Source of the DNA: Mariannaea sp. PMI_226
Taxonomy: Eukaryota; Ascomycota; Sordariomycetes; Hypocreales; Nectriaceae
Direction: 5' to 3'
DNA: 64,000 bases
Assembly: GCA_024336345.1 (NCBI GenBank)
Contig: JANFOG010000003.1
Coordinates: 1,184,501 to 1,248,500 of the forward strand
The position numbers were made by a program, and so were the translations under genes. How positions within the stretch are numbered: position 1 is the stretch's first letter; every line of letters starts with the position of its first letter. The notes beneath the pieces are model-generated. The model did no database searches, was not told the DNA's origin, and was given only the letters and a program-made list of their open reading frames with translations. Positions 48,516-61,170 of this stretch are shown in pieces.

Positions 48516-49256
48516 AAATTTTGCAAACCGGACAGGATATTTCGTCAGTGATGTTGTGATGAATTTGTGTTATGCCATTTGCGTGCTATTTCAGGAGCCA
48601 CAGTGAATGAGACCAGAAACATCTTTACAATGCCAACAAGGTCTAGCTTCAACCTCTCGATTCACCTCTTACTGCGCGGGGGGCCACTGAATAGGAAAAT
48701 GCAACATTGATTGGAACGCACCCAATCCCCGTCCCCGCTCCAAACACCCCCAGTCCATAATGCTCAGGTTTGCCTTATTAGGCACCTGGGAACACACTGC
48801 CAGAGCATCTCCTAGAGTGGTATGTTCAATGCTCGCAACAACCTAATTTCTGAGGTAATCTTGCTGAATCTGCCTACGCATTCCAACAATGTGGATTGAA
48901 ATGTTTACACATGTAATTTTCCACTCTTAATCTGCCTGGGCAGGAGACTTTATACCCCCTGCCAAAAATGCGCCTACGTTGGGAGCTCATACTGCCCTCA
49001 CTTGGGGGTAAGAAAATATGACTAATATTCCAATATAGGGTAGGCCTCCCTCCAAGGTTCCATAAATTGTCACACAGAAGGGATGATAGCATGAAAACAC
49101 TCCAAACAATCCTCCCCCCATTCCCACCATCGTCTTTCCATGTCCCAATCACGGTCCATTTATAAGATCGCCAGCGTTTTACTCAGTCTCTTCTTCCTCG
49201 TCTGTTTCCTCGGATACTACCCCTCCGTCACCTTCTTGAGCCAGACACCCCTCACC
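48516..49256. other. intergenic, Dabb gene promoter
   Basis: No gene is seen. The right ~120 bases are an in-frame upstream extension of the Dabb-domain gene (possible start at 49140), otherwise 5' leader. Confidence 0.5.
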
Positions 49257-49782
49257 ATGGGTATCACACATACCGTCCTGTTCGAGTTCCAGCCCGATGC
49301 GAAGCCAGAAGCCATCAAGTTGGTGCGTATTGATCACTATCCCTTCTTCTCTGCCTAAAATACCCTTGTCCCATATTTCTGGTCCTGGGCGGGAAAAAAA
49401 AAATCGTAGATCTGACAGTTTGCATTGGCATTGTTCATCACCAGGCTTGCGACCGCTTCCTGGCGCTACAGACCAACTGCATTCACCCAACATCCAAGGC
49501 AGCCTATATCACCTCCTTGAAAGGTGGCCGGGACAATTCTCCTGAGAATCTTCAGGTTCGGGAACTTCTTCCTTCTCCCTTGAACAAGGCCACATGGCCA
49601 CTTTTTACTAACCTTTTCATCCTCAGGGTGGGCTCACTCATGGATTTGTTGTCGAGTTCGCATCCGCCGATGATCGCGACTACTATGTCAACACCGATCC
49701 AGTTCACCAAGCCTACAAGGATAGCCTTGCTGGGGTGGTGAAAAGAGCTGTTGTCGTAGACTTCACCAACGGCATTTACTAA
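49257..49782 (+). CDS. stress-responsive A/B barrel (Dabb) domain protein
   Basis: Three exons (49257-49322, 49445-49555, 49627-49782) give 110 aa, the size of a single Dabb domain. The signature start GITHTVLFEF, a middle helix, and the end GGLTHGFVVEF, DRDYYVNTDPVHQ and VVVDFTNG are characteristic. Such proteins are small dimeric alpha+beta barrels, some binding or processing small molecules; the role here is unknown. An in-frame start at 49140 would add 39 residues including a hydrophobic segment (ASVLLSLFFLVCFLGYY) that could anchor it in a membrane. The shorter start is preferred for its CACCATGG context, but the longer form is open throughout. The gene is convergent with coatomer gamma. 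Confidence 0.85.
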
Positions 49783-50231
49783 AAAATACTCCACCCTCAT
49801 CATCTCACCCTTTCACTCATCTAGCGTGTAAAAAGGCCAGGACACGCAAGCATTGACAGACGAAAAATACTATGGTGACAGTTTTTCAGCCTGAAATTTT
49901 ATCTTTCTATATCAAAATTCCAAAACAATAAAAACCATACTACACAAAAAAGGACAAACATTCATTTGGCTTCCCTCCTCGCCCCGGTCTTTCATCGCTC
50001 TGATTCTGTCCGCTATCTTTGCCCATAAACCAAAGAAGTACAGGCATCAACATCTCAAGAAACTCAGGCTCGCCGCTCGTGCACTTACATTTGAATGTGT
50101 CACAGCCTTCCTTGAATATATATATAAAACGATCATATGCGTTCACATTACTAGCCGTAGCAGCCTCACCCCTGAGATGTCTAACCGTCATGTTCGATAC
50201 ATCATTGTCCTCAACGCCAAGTTGCCTAATT
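49783..50231. other. convergent 3' intergenic region
   Basis: A 449-bp spacer between the stop codons of the Dabb gene and coatomer gamma. AT-rich, presumably both 3' UTRs. Nothing else is seen. Confidence 0.6.
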
Positions 50232-53200
50232 TTAAGCGACGGATGCAATCACAAGCGCTGCCACACCCTCCTCTTCGCTTCGCACCGTAATCTTTGTCGT
50301 AACACCAGATTTTGACGAGTAGGCCATCCTGACAGTGGCAACTACCCGGCCACCCCCGATGGTCTTGCCCAGCAGCTTCAGAGTATGAGTGGTCTGGTTG
50401 ACAGGAACATCTGTTCCCTCGAGGGGCTGCAGTGAGAGAATCTTGGTAAGCTGTTCGGTGGCGTCTGTGGAAAAAAAAGTCGTGTTAGCGCGGTTTTCGT
50501 CATAAAAATAGAATGCTTCAACATACCGGCGATACTGCCCAAGCTGCTTAGCTGGAGAGTCTCCTCAGCTTCCTCACCGGAAGCGCCCACCTGCTCCCAG
50601 ATGTGGCTGAAGTTGCCAGCAAATGTGGGAATCACATAATCGCTGCCAGCAAGGTCGAACTCGGACACCTCATACTCATCATCGTAGCCAGTCTCCTCGG
50701 GTTCGCCAGACGAAGGATCAATTTCCTTGCTGGTGAATCGAAGGATGTTGGAGAAGGTTGATACCGCCAGGGAGCCCTCTCCACCGACCTTCTTGAAGGC
50801 AACGTACACCTTCCCAGGCACATCAGTCTCAAGCTTCTCGGCCTGGATGATGAAGACCTCTTCAAGCTCCTCCTCATCAGATGGGGTAGCCACAACAGAG
50901 ACGTTCTCCAACACAGTATCGGGAAGTGTGTTCTTGATGTCATACTGAAGCACAATATGCTCCTTGAAGATATGCTTGACAGCAGATACCACATACTCAG
51001 TCTCGGCTTCGGTGAGCTCAATAACAGGTGATGACTTGAGAACGGCACCAAACTCCTTCATCTCGGGAATCTCCAGCAGTTCCTGGGCATACTTCTGAGC
51101 CTGAGCAGATGCAGATGCAGCAGCCTCTGCACCAGAGGTGGCAGTCTTGGTAGGACCAGCCTTGGGAGCCTTGATAGTAGGGGTGGTAGCAATCAACTTC
51201 TTTGTGCGGTCCTCGGCATCTGCCTGCTCTCGGGTGACGACAGGGATCTTGGAAATATCGAATGGGACCTCGAATGAGGACTTGTCTTCTGAGGCAACGT
51301 ACATGACAAGCTGCTGCTCGAAGTATGGGAGGGAGAACATGTTGTCTGATAAATGAGTCAGTAATTTTGGAGTTGACATTGGAAATAAGAAGCTTATCAA
51401 TCTTACCATTCTTGACGAATTGAGTTGCCATCTCATCATCCTCCTCGGCCATGAGTCTTAGGTTAAGAGCAGCACGGTCACGGACCTCATCATCGACATC
51501 ATCCAAGCAGCGCGTAAGGAGGACCTTGACACTCTTCTTGACCTCAGGATCCTTCTGTCCGACGCCAAATTTGGCCAAGGCGGTAACAGCTGAGGCTCGC
51601 ACAATTGCGTTCTCAAGCACAACTCGGTTGTAGATGTATCGAATGTACTTGGTAGGCTGAGCGGTCTTGGGACCCTCGAGACCGATGAGGTGTAGAATTC
51701 TGACAGCCAGCTTTGTGAACTCGCAGTCCTCAATGAACTCACAGAGGTGAGCAAGGGCCTCCTCCTTGGAATCCGGAACAAATTTGATCAGGTCAAACAT
51801 GCTCTCCACAACCGCTCGCTTGAATTCGTAACCACCCTCATCGCGGAGGATACCGCTTAGGAAGGTGAGCATACCGGCTTGTTTGCTGGGGAACTTGAGA
51901 CACAGCGTTCGAATGGCCTCAACAATGGTAATCTTGAACTCGTCGGTAATCTCAGACATGAAAGTCGAAATCTGCTTCATCAATCGGTCGACGCTAGCCT
52001 CGTTGCCAGTCTTCAGAAGGGTGGTGATGGCAAAAGTGGCAATTGATCTATTGCTGTTGGAAATCAGAAGCTCAATATCAGGGTTGCAAACATTCACAGC
52101 ATTAGGCTTGAAGGTAGCAAAGTTATGGAGGATACGTAGAGCCGCGAATTTTGTGACTGCCCTTGGAGAAGTCAGGAACAGCTGGAGAACATGTACGGCC
52201 TGGGTGACCTCGGCGTCGGTAACGTCTCGCATATCACAGATGGCCTTGGCAGCCTCGAAGTTGACCATTTCGCTCTTGTGTCGTAGCCAACCGTCCAGTA
52301 GCTGCATCATGGGCTTTCGCAAAGCAGGGTCCTCCTCGGCAAGCTGAGCAGCAAGTCGAACAAGCATGACAATGGCTGCGGGGTTCTTGAGGGCACCTGC
52401 GGCACCAAATTGCTGAACCATCTTGACGAGAGCCATGCGATCATGCATGCGCATCTGATAGAGCAGTCCAACAGCATGGTACTGTGCCATGGTCGAGTTG
52501 TTCATCGGCATCTGGCTGCTGGATGTCGAAAATCCGAGAGAGAAGCCGCCAGAGGACTTGTTGGAGGCGGCAGCTTCTTGGGTCTCGCTCTGCCATCGTC
52601 GGACGACATCCTTCGCAATCGGAAGCAAGTGATAGGATGAAACCAGAGCGGCGGAAGAAACAGATGGGTTCTTATCCACGATTGCAGTCTTCATTACGCG
52701 CTCGATCGACTGAACAGTAGTGGCCTTTTTTTCCCCCAATTGTTAGCATCCCACATGGGAGGGAGGAAGGGGGGGTTTGCATCCGCAGCAGGTCTCCCAT
52801 CAAAACAAACGTACATCGATGATTCGGCAGAGTGCACGAATAGCGTTGGGTCTGTAGATAATATCGGTGCTACCGCCAGTATCCTTCATAATTGTGCTAG
52901 TGACCATGATAATATCCTCAGCAGAGTTGGCGAGCTCCTTGATGACAAGGTGAACCATCTGGCGGAGGCTGGCATCCTTGTTCTGGAAAAGCTTCGAGAT
53001 GCCGAAGAAGAGGGTCGTGGCTTCATTCGTAGGGAACTTCTCCCCGGTGTAGAGGAGAAGGGCGATCTTGGTAAGGAGGATGCGACATCGTCGTGGCTGG
53101 ATAGGGGAGCTGTTGAAGAGACGAGCTGTCCGCCAGTTTAGCTTCAATGTGGGGGATTGGGACGGTGACGGGAATTGCTCGCGACGAACCTTCCTGAAAT

Positions 53201-53265
53201 ACCTGGGTGCGGTCAACCTTCACCAGCCCGAGGTCCGCATCCTCGTCCTTTTTGCCGTAACTCAT
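50232..53265 (-). CDS. SEC21: coatomer subunit gamma
   Basis: Five exons (53265-53190, 53125-52815, 52724-51407, 51345-50527, 50464-50232) give 918 aa, the normal length of gamma-COP, with all phases consistent. It starts MSYGKKDEDADLGLVKVDRT. An adaptin-like alpha-solenoid follows (ARLFNSSPIQPRRC, LFFGISKLFQNKD, VKVLLTRCLDDVDDEVRDRA), then an Ala-rich hinge near residue 620 and the C-terminal appendage (EYVVSAVKHIFKEHIVLQYD, SLQPLEGTDVP). It is part of the F-subcomplex of the COPI coat and works in retrograde Golgi-to-ER traffic and cargo binding. The first exon is only 76 nt. It is divergent from ATP12 (967 bp between starts). Very well supported. Confidence 0.97.
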
Positions 53266-54232
53266 GTTGACCAGCTGGGTTGGGGAGTTATGGGGGGAAG
53301 TGACTTGGTGATTATTAGGCCGTTGCTCCAGAAGCACCACGTCGCAGTTCCGCTCGGGGATGGCATGGCGTCGCATCACGTGATCCTTATCGGTCCTCTT
53401 ATCGTTGCTGAGATGCGTGTCAACTTTCAGCTCAGTCAAAGTGAGATAAGTGGTGTTAACAATAAGATGCTTTTCTAGAGATCAGCTCCCTCGGACAAAA
53501 TGTCCTGATTGTCATGACCATTGATTCTCGAGCAATACGTACTTCCAGCCTGGTCTCCTGACATTCTTTGCATCTTGTTTGCGTAGGATTCGGAGTTATC
53601 GAGTCTCAATGATTGGACCCATTTACTTCGACCCATGAGAAGCGCCACGGAACGCAATATGACCACCTTGTCAATCAATAATAAAAGGCATATAACAGTA
53701 GTACACTCTCGACAAGTAGCCTTCCTGCTCCAAGGTGCTTTCACCGAGAAAGTCATTGCATTCAAGCATTTGTGATGCTATTCCCGAGCTTGTACCTGGT
53801 GCCTCTAACTTCAGAACTTCAGCCTTAGCGCTGGGTACCTGTACCTTGTCTACATGCAGAAGTATAACCTGCCGTACATCAGAAAGCACCAACTGACGAG
53901 CTTGACATGGTTGATGGTCGTACAGTAACCTCAGGATACGATTATAGATGGGGCAATATGAGCAAATATCAATTCCTAAATGTATAGTACCCGCCCATAG
54001 ACCCTGTATTTGGAGAGCGGCCTGGGGCTCGGGTATCTGGCGAGATGCTGCGATTTGCCGTGACATCATGCTTGCCCATGCCGGGAATATCCACTTACTC
54101 CCACACTCTGCCACTCTCCTCACCAGCCGGACCCAAATTTTTGCTTGGCTTCCTGGTGGGCTTTCAAGCCTCTTCTTCGTCCTTGTCTTCACTTTCCACC
54201 CACACAATTTCCCCCGTCATAACCCATTCACC
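53266..54232. other. divergent promoter of SEC21 and ATP12
   Basis: A 967-bp gap between two divergently transcribed housekeeping genes. A 178-codon minus-strand frame across 53671-54207 shows no domain and overlaps the ATP12 leader, so it is not called. Confidence 0.55.
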
Positions 54233-55407
54233 ATGAAGACTTTGACGCGATTGCCAGCGCGCCTGGCTCCTCGTCTCATCTCTACCCCCGTTACCGTTCG
54301 CTCAATCCATTCGACAATCGCAAAGCCCGCCAATGTCGCTCCGATCGTCGGCACCGGGCCGCCGCCTGAGGCCCCAACACCAGCGGCCGAGAATCTGCAC
54401 CAGCGCATCGCCAGGAGAAGGAGACAGGCGGAAATGCTCAAGCATGCACTGGAGCTGCGTAATGCCAAGACTGGAAAGGTGACAGGAGGTCTAAAGAAAA
54501 GGTTCTGGAAGGAAGTTTCCGTCCAAGAAGTTGATGGTAAGACACCGACGAGAGACTTTGGCAATGCCGCTGGCAGCAATTGGGTCTAACTTTGTATCCT
54601 ATCGGAACAGGAGCTCTTCAAGTTCATCTCGATACACGACCGTTACGACATCCCGTCACCAAAGAAATCGTTCTCATTCCTCTGACGAAACCCGATCTTG
54701 CATCTGCCCTCGCGCTGGAGTGGGACCTCCTCATTACAGCCCAAGATGCCACAAGACAACACTTGATCCCATTAACGAGTCTGATTTGCCGTGCGCTGGA
54801 TATCTCAGATGCGGACGCTGCTGCTGGGGGCGCTGTTTCAGATGTTCGAGCGAACATCGCAAAGACCCTAATTCGATATCTTGACACCGACTCAATTCTA
54901 TGCTGGGCGCCACCGGCGGGCGAGTACGACTTGCGAAACGATGCCGGAGAATCGCTCCGCGATGTCCAAAAGCGAACAGCCGAGGAGATTGTATCATTCC
55001 TTACTACCCACATCTGGCCCGGTATCGAAATCAAGCCTGTGTTAGACGGGCACACCATCCTGCCTCAGGAACAGAATCCAGGTGTGCGCGAGATTGTTCA
55101 AGGCTGGATCACTGGCCTTGATGCTTGGGAGATTGCCGGGCTTGAACGTGCTGTGCTAGCAGGCAAGAGTCTTCTCGCCGGAGCTCGTTTCGTTGCAGAA
55201 TGGAGCCACGGCTCGGTTGGCAGGGGTGAACTCAACACAGGCAAGAAGTTTGGCGTGGAGGAGGCCGCCGTTGCTACGAGTTTGGAGGTGGATTGGCAAA
55301 CCGGGCAGTGGGGTGAGGTGGAGGATACGCACGATGTCAACAAGGAAGATGTGAGGAGACAAATGGGCAGCGTTGCGCTACTGGTTTCAGGCACTGCCAA
55401 GGCTTGA
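54233..55407 (+). CDS. ATP12: F1-ATPase assembly chaperone ATP12
   Basis: Two exons (54233-54536, 54611-55407) give 366 aa. The first ~35 residues are Arg-, Leu- and Thr-rich without acidic residues, a mitochondrial presequence. The ATP12 core follows: LKKRFWKEVSVQE, then LDTRPLRHPVTKEIVLIP, ALEWDLL, PLTSLICRALD, the conserved WDxxP-like region, and the helical C-terminal half with LAGARFVAEW. The protein binds the F1 alpha subunit in the matrix and is needed to assemble ATP synthase. An intron at the codon for VDG|AL fits the conserved block exactly. It is divergent from coatomer gamma. Confidence 0.93.
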
Positions 55408-57260
55408 ACAGAACGTGAGCGACGAGTATCTTGTATTAACCCTTGATATGATATGATAAAGGATAGATCTGGGCCATGGCTAGCTCCAGCTTTGTATACT
55501 ACATGTATCTGGCCAATCAGGAAAAAAAATGTAACAATTGACTCTACCTCGTTCAGGAACAACAAATACAGATATGCGGGAATAGATGGGCCAAGTAAGG
55601 TTTCTCTGAACCACACATGAAATGCGTTGGATTGCCTTAAATCAAGCTGCCCTTTCTACTTGCGTTCTCGGTCATTGAATCCGCTTCAATGTCTTCCTTA
55701 GTGTCATGTTTATGCTGCAGCATTGACATAGTCGCAATCTCAAATTCTCTACTCCTCAGTGAGTACAACGATGCAGCAGTGTCTAACTACCGCACTGCTA
55801 CATCGAATACCATCATAAGTTTCAGAGGATATTGGATTCCGTCAAGTACTTTTCCTATGTCTATATTCACCCATGCCTGAACCTGAACATCCCGAAACGA
55901 AATCCCCGGCTTCTGATCCTGGAGGCTTCACACGTGCTGGCATCAATCTTATGTTACAGGCTATCTTGTGATGCTACCGTATTTACACCATATATTTGCA
56001 ATGTTACTGTCGAATGGCAGGGTCAATTTCCTCGTTCTGCTGTTATTCTGCGTAAAGCTACCCTCTGCTCTCAGCACTCTGCGATGCCGTCAATCCAAAA
56101 GGACATATATATATATGGCCATACTTTATGTACTAATTATCTTTCGGATAGTCTGAAACAGAGCAAAATTATGGTTTAGATGGCTACAATAAGAATGAAC
56201 CGCCTAATTGCTTTGCATTACCACGCAATTATGGCAAACTATGTTACCAGACGAGGAGCTATTTCTTTCTGAGAGCGAACAAGAATGTGAATTCCGTTTG
56301 AGCATTTGGAGAATCATGTTGTGAGCCTCTAACCTCTGAATTCATACCGTTAGAAAATATAAAAGGTGAAAAGAACTGTGTCATTAACCGCTTGTTGCGT
56401 GACTGTAGTGGAGCTGGGGAGTTACAGTCATTGTGACGCAGGCGACGCTGTTATCTGTAATGTGACAAAGGATTACGTATACCCCTCTGGAACCAAGGTA
56501 GCAAAACGAGAGGAATAGTCTTGGCCCTACTTCTTAGTACCGTAACTGGACGGAACTAGATATTAATTACAGATTACAGGTAGCTGGAGTGCCAGCCATG
56601 TCAGCCTTGGCGTCAGACCATCAACGCTCACCGCAATTATCCTTGCTGCCACGGCATTTCGCCCAGACTTTGTGCCTACAGTATTTATATCTCATAGAGT
56701 ATGTATCTGTAAGCATCTATACGTCTAGCCCTCCCCTTCGTTCCTGATAAATTGATCGGAAGGCTGTGTCATGAAAATTCCCAGAAGAACGCATTTGAGA
56801 GGCCTGTAGCAAATAGGAGCACCTTGCATATGCACCTATGTGACAACCCCTACCTTTTTTTCACATTCATTGCCAAGCGATTGGAACAACCTATTCCGTT
56901 GTCATGCTGCGTTGTTCTCAGCCGTTCCATCCTAACGTCTCATTGCACGCTCTCCGTGTCTGCCAGAGCCATGTACCATGCATGCATAGCCTACTTAAGC
57001 GAAGCATGACCAACGCCACCGAGTAAAAATGCAGTTCGATGCTTGGCGACGAAACCATTTATGTCAGGCTTGGTTTGGAGAGCTCCGACGCCGACAATAA
57101 ACGGATGCAGCAGTTGTTGCAAAGAAAGAGAGAGAAAAAAAATACAAGATGGCTCTCAGTCATCAACGTTTGCTATGCTTTTTGTTTCGCTGATAATTTG
57201 ATCTCACCTACTACTTCAATACTCGAGTTGATCCGCCTTCCACATGTGTAGACACTCAAG
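55408..57260. other. intergenic, no supported gene
   Basis: About 1.85 kb, AT-leaning, with a TA-rich tract near 56105-56115. No frame beyond about 115 codons and no domain. The right end is the protease promoter and leader. Confidence 0.5.
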
Positions 57261-59061
57261 ATGAGATGGATAACTTGGGCTCTATCATTGACGGCTCTCG
57301 CAACAACCTGCACAGAGGCTGCCACATTCCCTCGCGCAGTAAGAGGAAATGGCTTCCTTGCGGTGTCTATTGCGACCGTCGACAAACCGAGGAAGCACAG
57401 GGGCAAACGAGCAGAGAACGAACCCATTTTGCAACAATTACATAACAAGGGATTTTTCTATGCAGCAGAGAGTATGTTTTTTTTTTCTCTTTCTTTCTTT
57501 CCTTGCATGTTTAGCCATCCGCCTATTTGTTTGTTCTGAAGACCCGCCAATGTGAAGCTATACTGAAATCTGCATCTTAATGGCAGTCGACATCGGCTCC
57601 CCGCCACAGTCCGTCACCGTCCTCGTCGATACAGGTTCCAGCGAGCTATGGGTCAATCCTGACTGCGAAACAGCGCGGTCAACTGTCTTATCTCAATCAT
57701 GCAAGGCTATGGGAAAATACGATCCCAGCAAATCCAAAACCCCTCCCATCGGTCCTTTTGGCAAAGAGACAATTACTTACGGCGATGCATCGGACAACTC
57801 AACCCAGACCTCGGCAACGATACAGTATTACACCGAGACGTTGCACTTTGGCGACTCTAAAATCACCAACCAGACCTTTGGCGTCGTCACCGAGAGCTAT
57901 GGCATCTCTCAGGGCATTTTGGGCCTTGCGCCAGACCTAAGAGGTGGATTCGATAAAGATTACCCTTACTCTCTGCTCCTCAGCTCGATGGCTGACCAGG
58001 GTCTGATCCAAAGCCGTGTATTTGCTCTCGATTTGCGCCATGCCGAGGACGAGACTGGTGCTGTCGTCTACGGAGGCCTTGACCGGAATAAGTTCATCGG
58101 CAAACTCAACAAAGTTGACATCATACCTGGGATCAGAGGAGAGTACCGCCTGGCTGTCCAGCTGACCAGTATCGGTATCACTCTTGGCAACGAAGACGAG
58201 AGCTTTAGAATTGGCGACAATGACGGGAATGTCATGCTCGATTCCGGCACGACGCTCAGCCGCATGCACTACACCGCCGCCCGACCACTCCTGGAAGCCC
58301 TCGATGCCCAAGATGACGGAGGGGGATACTACTACACGCGCTGCTCGTATCGCGATCGGAAAGGCAGCGTCAACTTTGGCTTTGGAGGCAAGGTGATCAA
58401 AGTGCCTTTTAGCGACTGGATCATGAATGTGGGCGATGGCGTCTACTGCTACATCGGCGTCGTGGTCACGACAGACCAACAGATTCTCGGTGATTCGGTT
58501 CTGCGAGCTGGATATTTTGTATTCGACTGGGACAACAAGGAGGTGCACATTGCGCAAGCGGCCAACTGTGGTGATGACGATCTTGTCGCGGTAGGAGATG
58601 GTGAGGATGCGATTCCCAACATCACGGGAAACTGCAAGGAGAGTGATGCCAGCCCGACACGTGTCACATCATCTGTAAGTGATTTGTATTCTCAAGCCAC
58701 AGAGAGAGAGAGAGAGTCAGGGAACTGACGATTCATGGCACCCGAGGAGATGGATGGATGAACCAGTTAACTAACACGCACCCATGCACAGATCCTCCAG
58801 GAGAAGTTAGCCACCACCACGGCAGACATCTCATCCGATGCCTACACAACAACCTTTACCGTAACGTCCTGCGCGACTTCGGACACAGCATGCAAGACTG
58901 GAATTGTCACGACACAAACGTTAGCTGAGGCCCGGCCGACAGTCACGGTCACGGCCATTTCGAACGACAACTCCTCGGGCACGCCGTCGATGCGGGGCGG
59001 TGTTAGTTGGAGGTTTGCAGTACTTGGGGCGTTTTTCGCTATTGGGCTCAACTTGGGATAG
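57261..59061 (+). CDS. GPI-anchored aspartic protease, yapsin-like
   Basis: Three exons (57261-57471, 57587-58674, 58792-59061) give 522 aa. There is a signal peptide (MRWITWALSLTALATTC) and a short propeptide with a KRAENE dibasic site. The first catalytic Asp85 is in VDTGSSELWV and the second, Asp289, in VMLDSGTTLS. Disulphide-type Cys pairs are present. A Ser/Thr-rich stalk of about 100 residues is followed by a hydrophobic C-terminus (WRFAVLGAFFAIGLNLG) preceded by small residues (NDNSSG), which fits GPI attachment. It is predicted to sit at the plasma membrane or cell wall and process secreted proteins, as yapsins do. The third exon carries only the stalk and anchor; an AG-repeat lies in the intron just before it. 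Transcription of the anchor exon could be alternative. Confidence 0.9.
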
Positions 59062-61170
59062 ACGGCGACTACGGGCGGATTCTATTTTTCTTCTTCTTCT
59101 TCTTTTTTTGGTTCACCCTGTTTCCTCTTCCGAGGTTTGGTTTTTTATTTTTTATTTTTTTTCTTTGTTTATTCATTTACTTCTCTTTGTTTCTTCACTT
59201 TTTTTTTAGAGAGAGAGAGAGAGATAGATATAGGGCGTTGAGATCATATTGCATGTATCTATGGTTACTTTCCTACCGTATATATTCTCTACTGTATATT
59301 TTTGATAGGGCTCATATGGCAGCCTCTATAGACAAAATTACAAGTTGGATTATTTGATTACCTGGTGAACTAATATCAGCGACAGTAATAGTATACGTTA
59401 TGAAACGCTGCGAACTCTTTAGTCCACAGAGATTACCAGTATTTGTCACGCTTATGGTGGATCCCGAACCAAGGGATACGAGTAATGGTTGTGTTACTGT
59501 GCTGCTACTACCAATCCCACCCAGCTAACGTTATCGAAAAAAAAAAAAAAAAAAGTGTCAGATTCTTAATACAGAGATACCCTGCCCCCGAAATCGCATA
59601 CATACTATGATGTACATTCTCAAAGATAGGGCTGACCCGCGGAGCCGAGTTTCATTGTAGCATCAACTGGGTCCTGTCGAAATGCCGAAAAAAAATATGG
59701 CCTCCGAGAGGGGAATTTACGATATGTACCAATACATAGTACCACAAAGAACAAGGTTGAGAGTGCCGTTGTGGACCAAAACCTCAGACATGCCGAGGGA
59801 GGAGTCCATCTCTCTCTCAGGATGGCGTCACATTTGTTTTGGGTGTTGGCTTTTACAGTGAAGACAGAGGGGCACGCCCGCCCAGTCATGACCGCGGACA
59901 CCGCGGAAATGAGGCCTTGTCCGAGATAACGGACGGCAAGAATCCACAACAAATTCATGACGGTCCATTAGCCTCGCCTCCCCCCAGTCTGGGAGAGCCC
60001 ACATACCGAGGCATTGATGGGGTAGCTCTCCGGCCCACCACCGAACAATGGGGAATCCATCCTTTGCCGTCCTCCCCCCCAGATACTAAGTAGTCATCAA
60101 AGCAACGTACGTACAAGGAACCGCGCCACAGTCATCCCTGACAAGGTGCCTTTTTCTGGCATCTCGCTGATCAGCGAACAGGGGCGATGATCAAAACAAG
60201 ATGGTGGACGTCATGAGGGAAGACTGTGGCGTTGCTGTTGGCTGTGGCTTCGGCTATCTCAACTGACAAGGCACGGCCCTGAACGCATACCAGCCATGAA
60301 AGTTTCCATCCTTGGACCCTGTAACGGGCCTCGCACGCAATATGTCTTGGGACTTGGTTGGCAGAAGAACGAATCTCTCCAAAATAAGCCACAAGAGCAC
60401 AAAGACAGCCGGCTTCTCAGGGGGTCCTTCAGCCACGTACGAGAACAGAACTGACGAAAAGAGTACTATATGAAAGCACAAGTTAGAGGGGAGGAGGCTT
60501 TGTCGAAAAGGGGAAGAGCTAGCTCATCTTCGCATCGGGCGTCGCCACGAGGGGAGGTCATCAGTTCGCAAATCACTACAATCTCAAATCTTTCGCTCAA
60601 CGGGTACCGCAGCTCCCCAGGTTCTAGCCAACATACTTGCCAGGTATGTACTAGTACAGCACCAAGAAGCTGGATGTATCCAAATAGAGTCCGCTCTCCG
60701 TTACGGACGTACACCCATGCGGGGAAGCGGTGGGGGAGCTACGATTGATTTCCCCCAGCTATGGGGCGAGGCGACGTGAAAAAGAAAGGTCAAGGTACGG
60801 AGCACTTGAAGGAATGATGCTCAGGCCCCCCCTTCTGGTGACGACTACTCAGCTAGGTGCTTTTATTTTATTTTTTTATTTTTTTTATATAAATTAGCTT
60901 GCATGGCTGGGGACACCCTTTATGAAGCTGCTTGTCCCCCTTCGTGATTATCTCCCTCCCATTCCATCCCTTCTTTGACTTGGTTGACATGACCCCAACT
61001 CGTCCTATTCTACTAGTCTTCGTGCTCTAATTATTTCCAAATTCCTCAGCTGCTAGTTTCTTTGAGCTACGTGTGTATCTGCCGTACTAACGTCCTCGTT
61101 CTTCCACCGCCGAGTTCTCGTCCTTGTCCTCGTCCTCCACCTCCTCTCACACCCCCCTTCACGCGTAACC
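59062..61170. other. intergenic, 4CL promoter and low-complexity DNA
   Basis: The left part has a long T/C-rich stretch and a (GA)n tract near 59210-59222, in the protease 3' region. No gene is supported in the middle. A T-rich run with TATATAAA near 60886 lies 285 bp before the ligase ATG, followed by a strongly pyrimidine-rich leader (about 61085-61165). Confidence 0.5.

Noticed and set aside
53671..54207. 178-codon minus-strand frame upstream of ATP12
   Set aside because: No domain or splice logic; it overlaps the divergent promoter and the ATP12 leader.
57937..58557. 206-codon minus-strand frame over the protease
   Set aside because: It is antisense to the aspartic protease catalytic exon and has no recognisable product.
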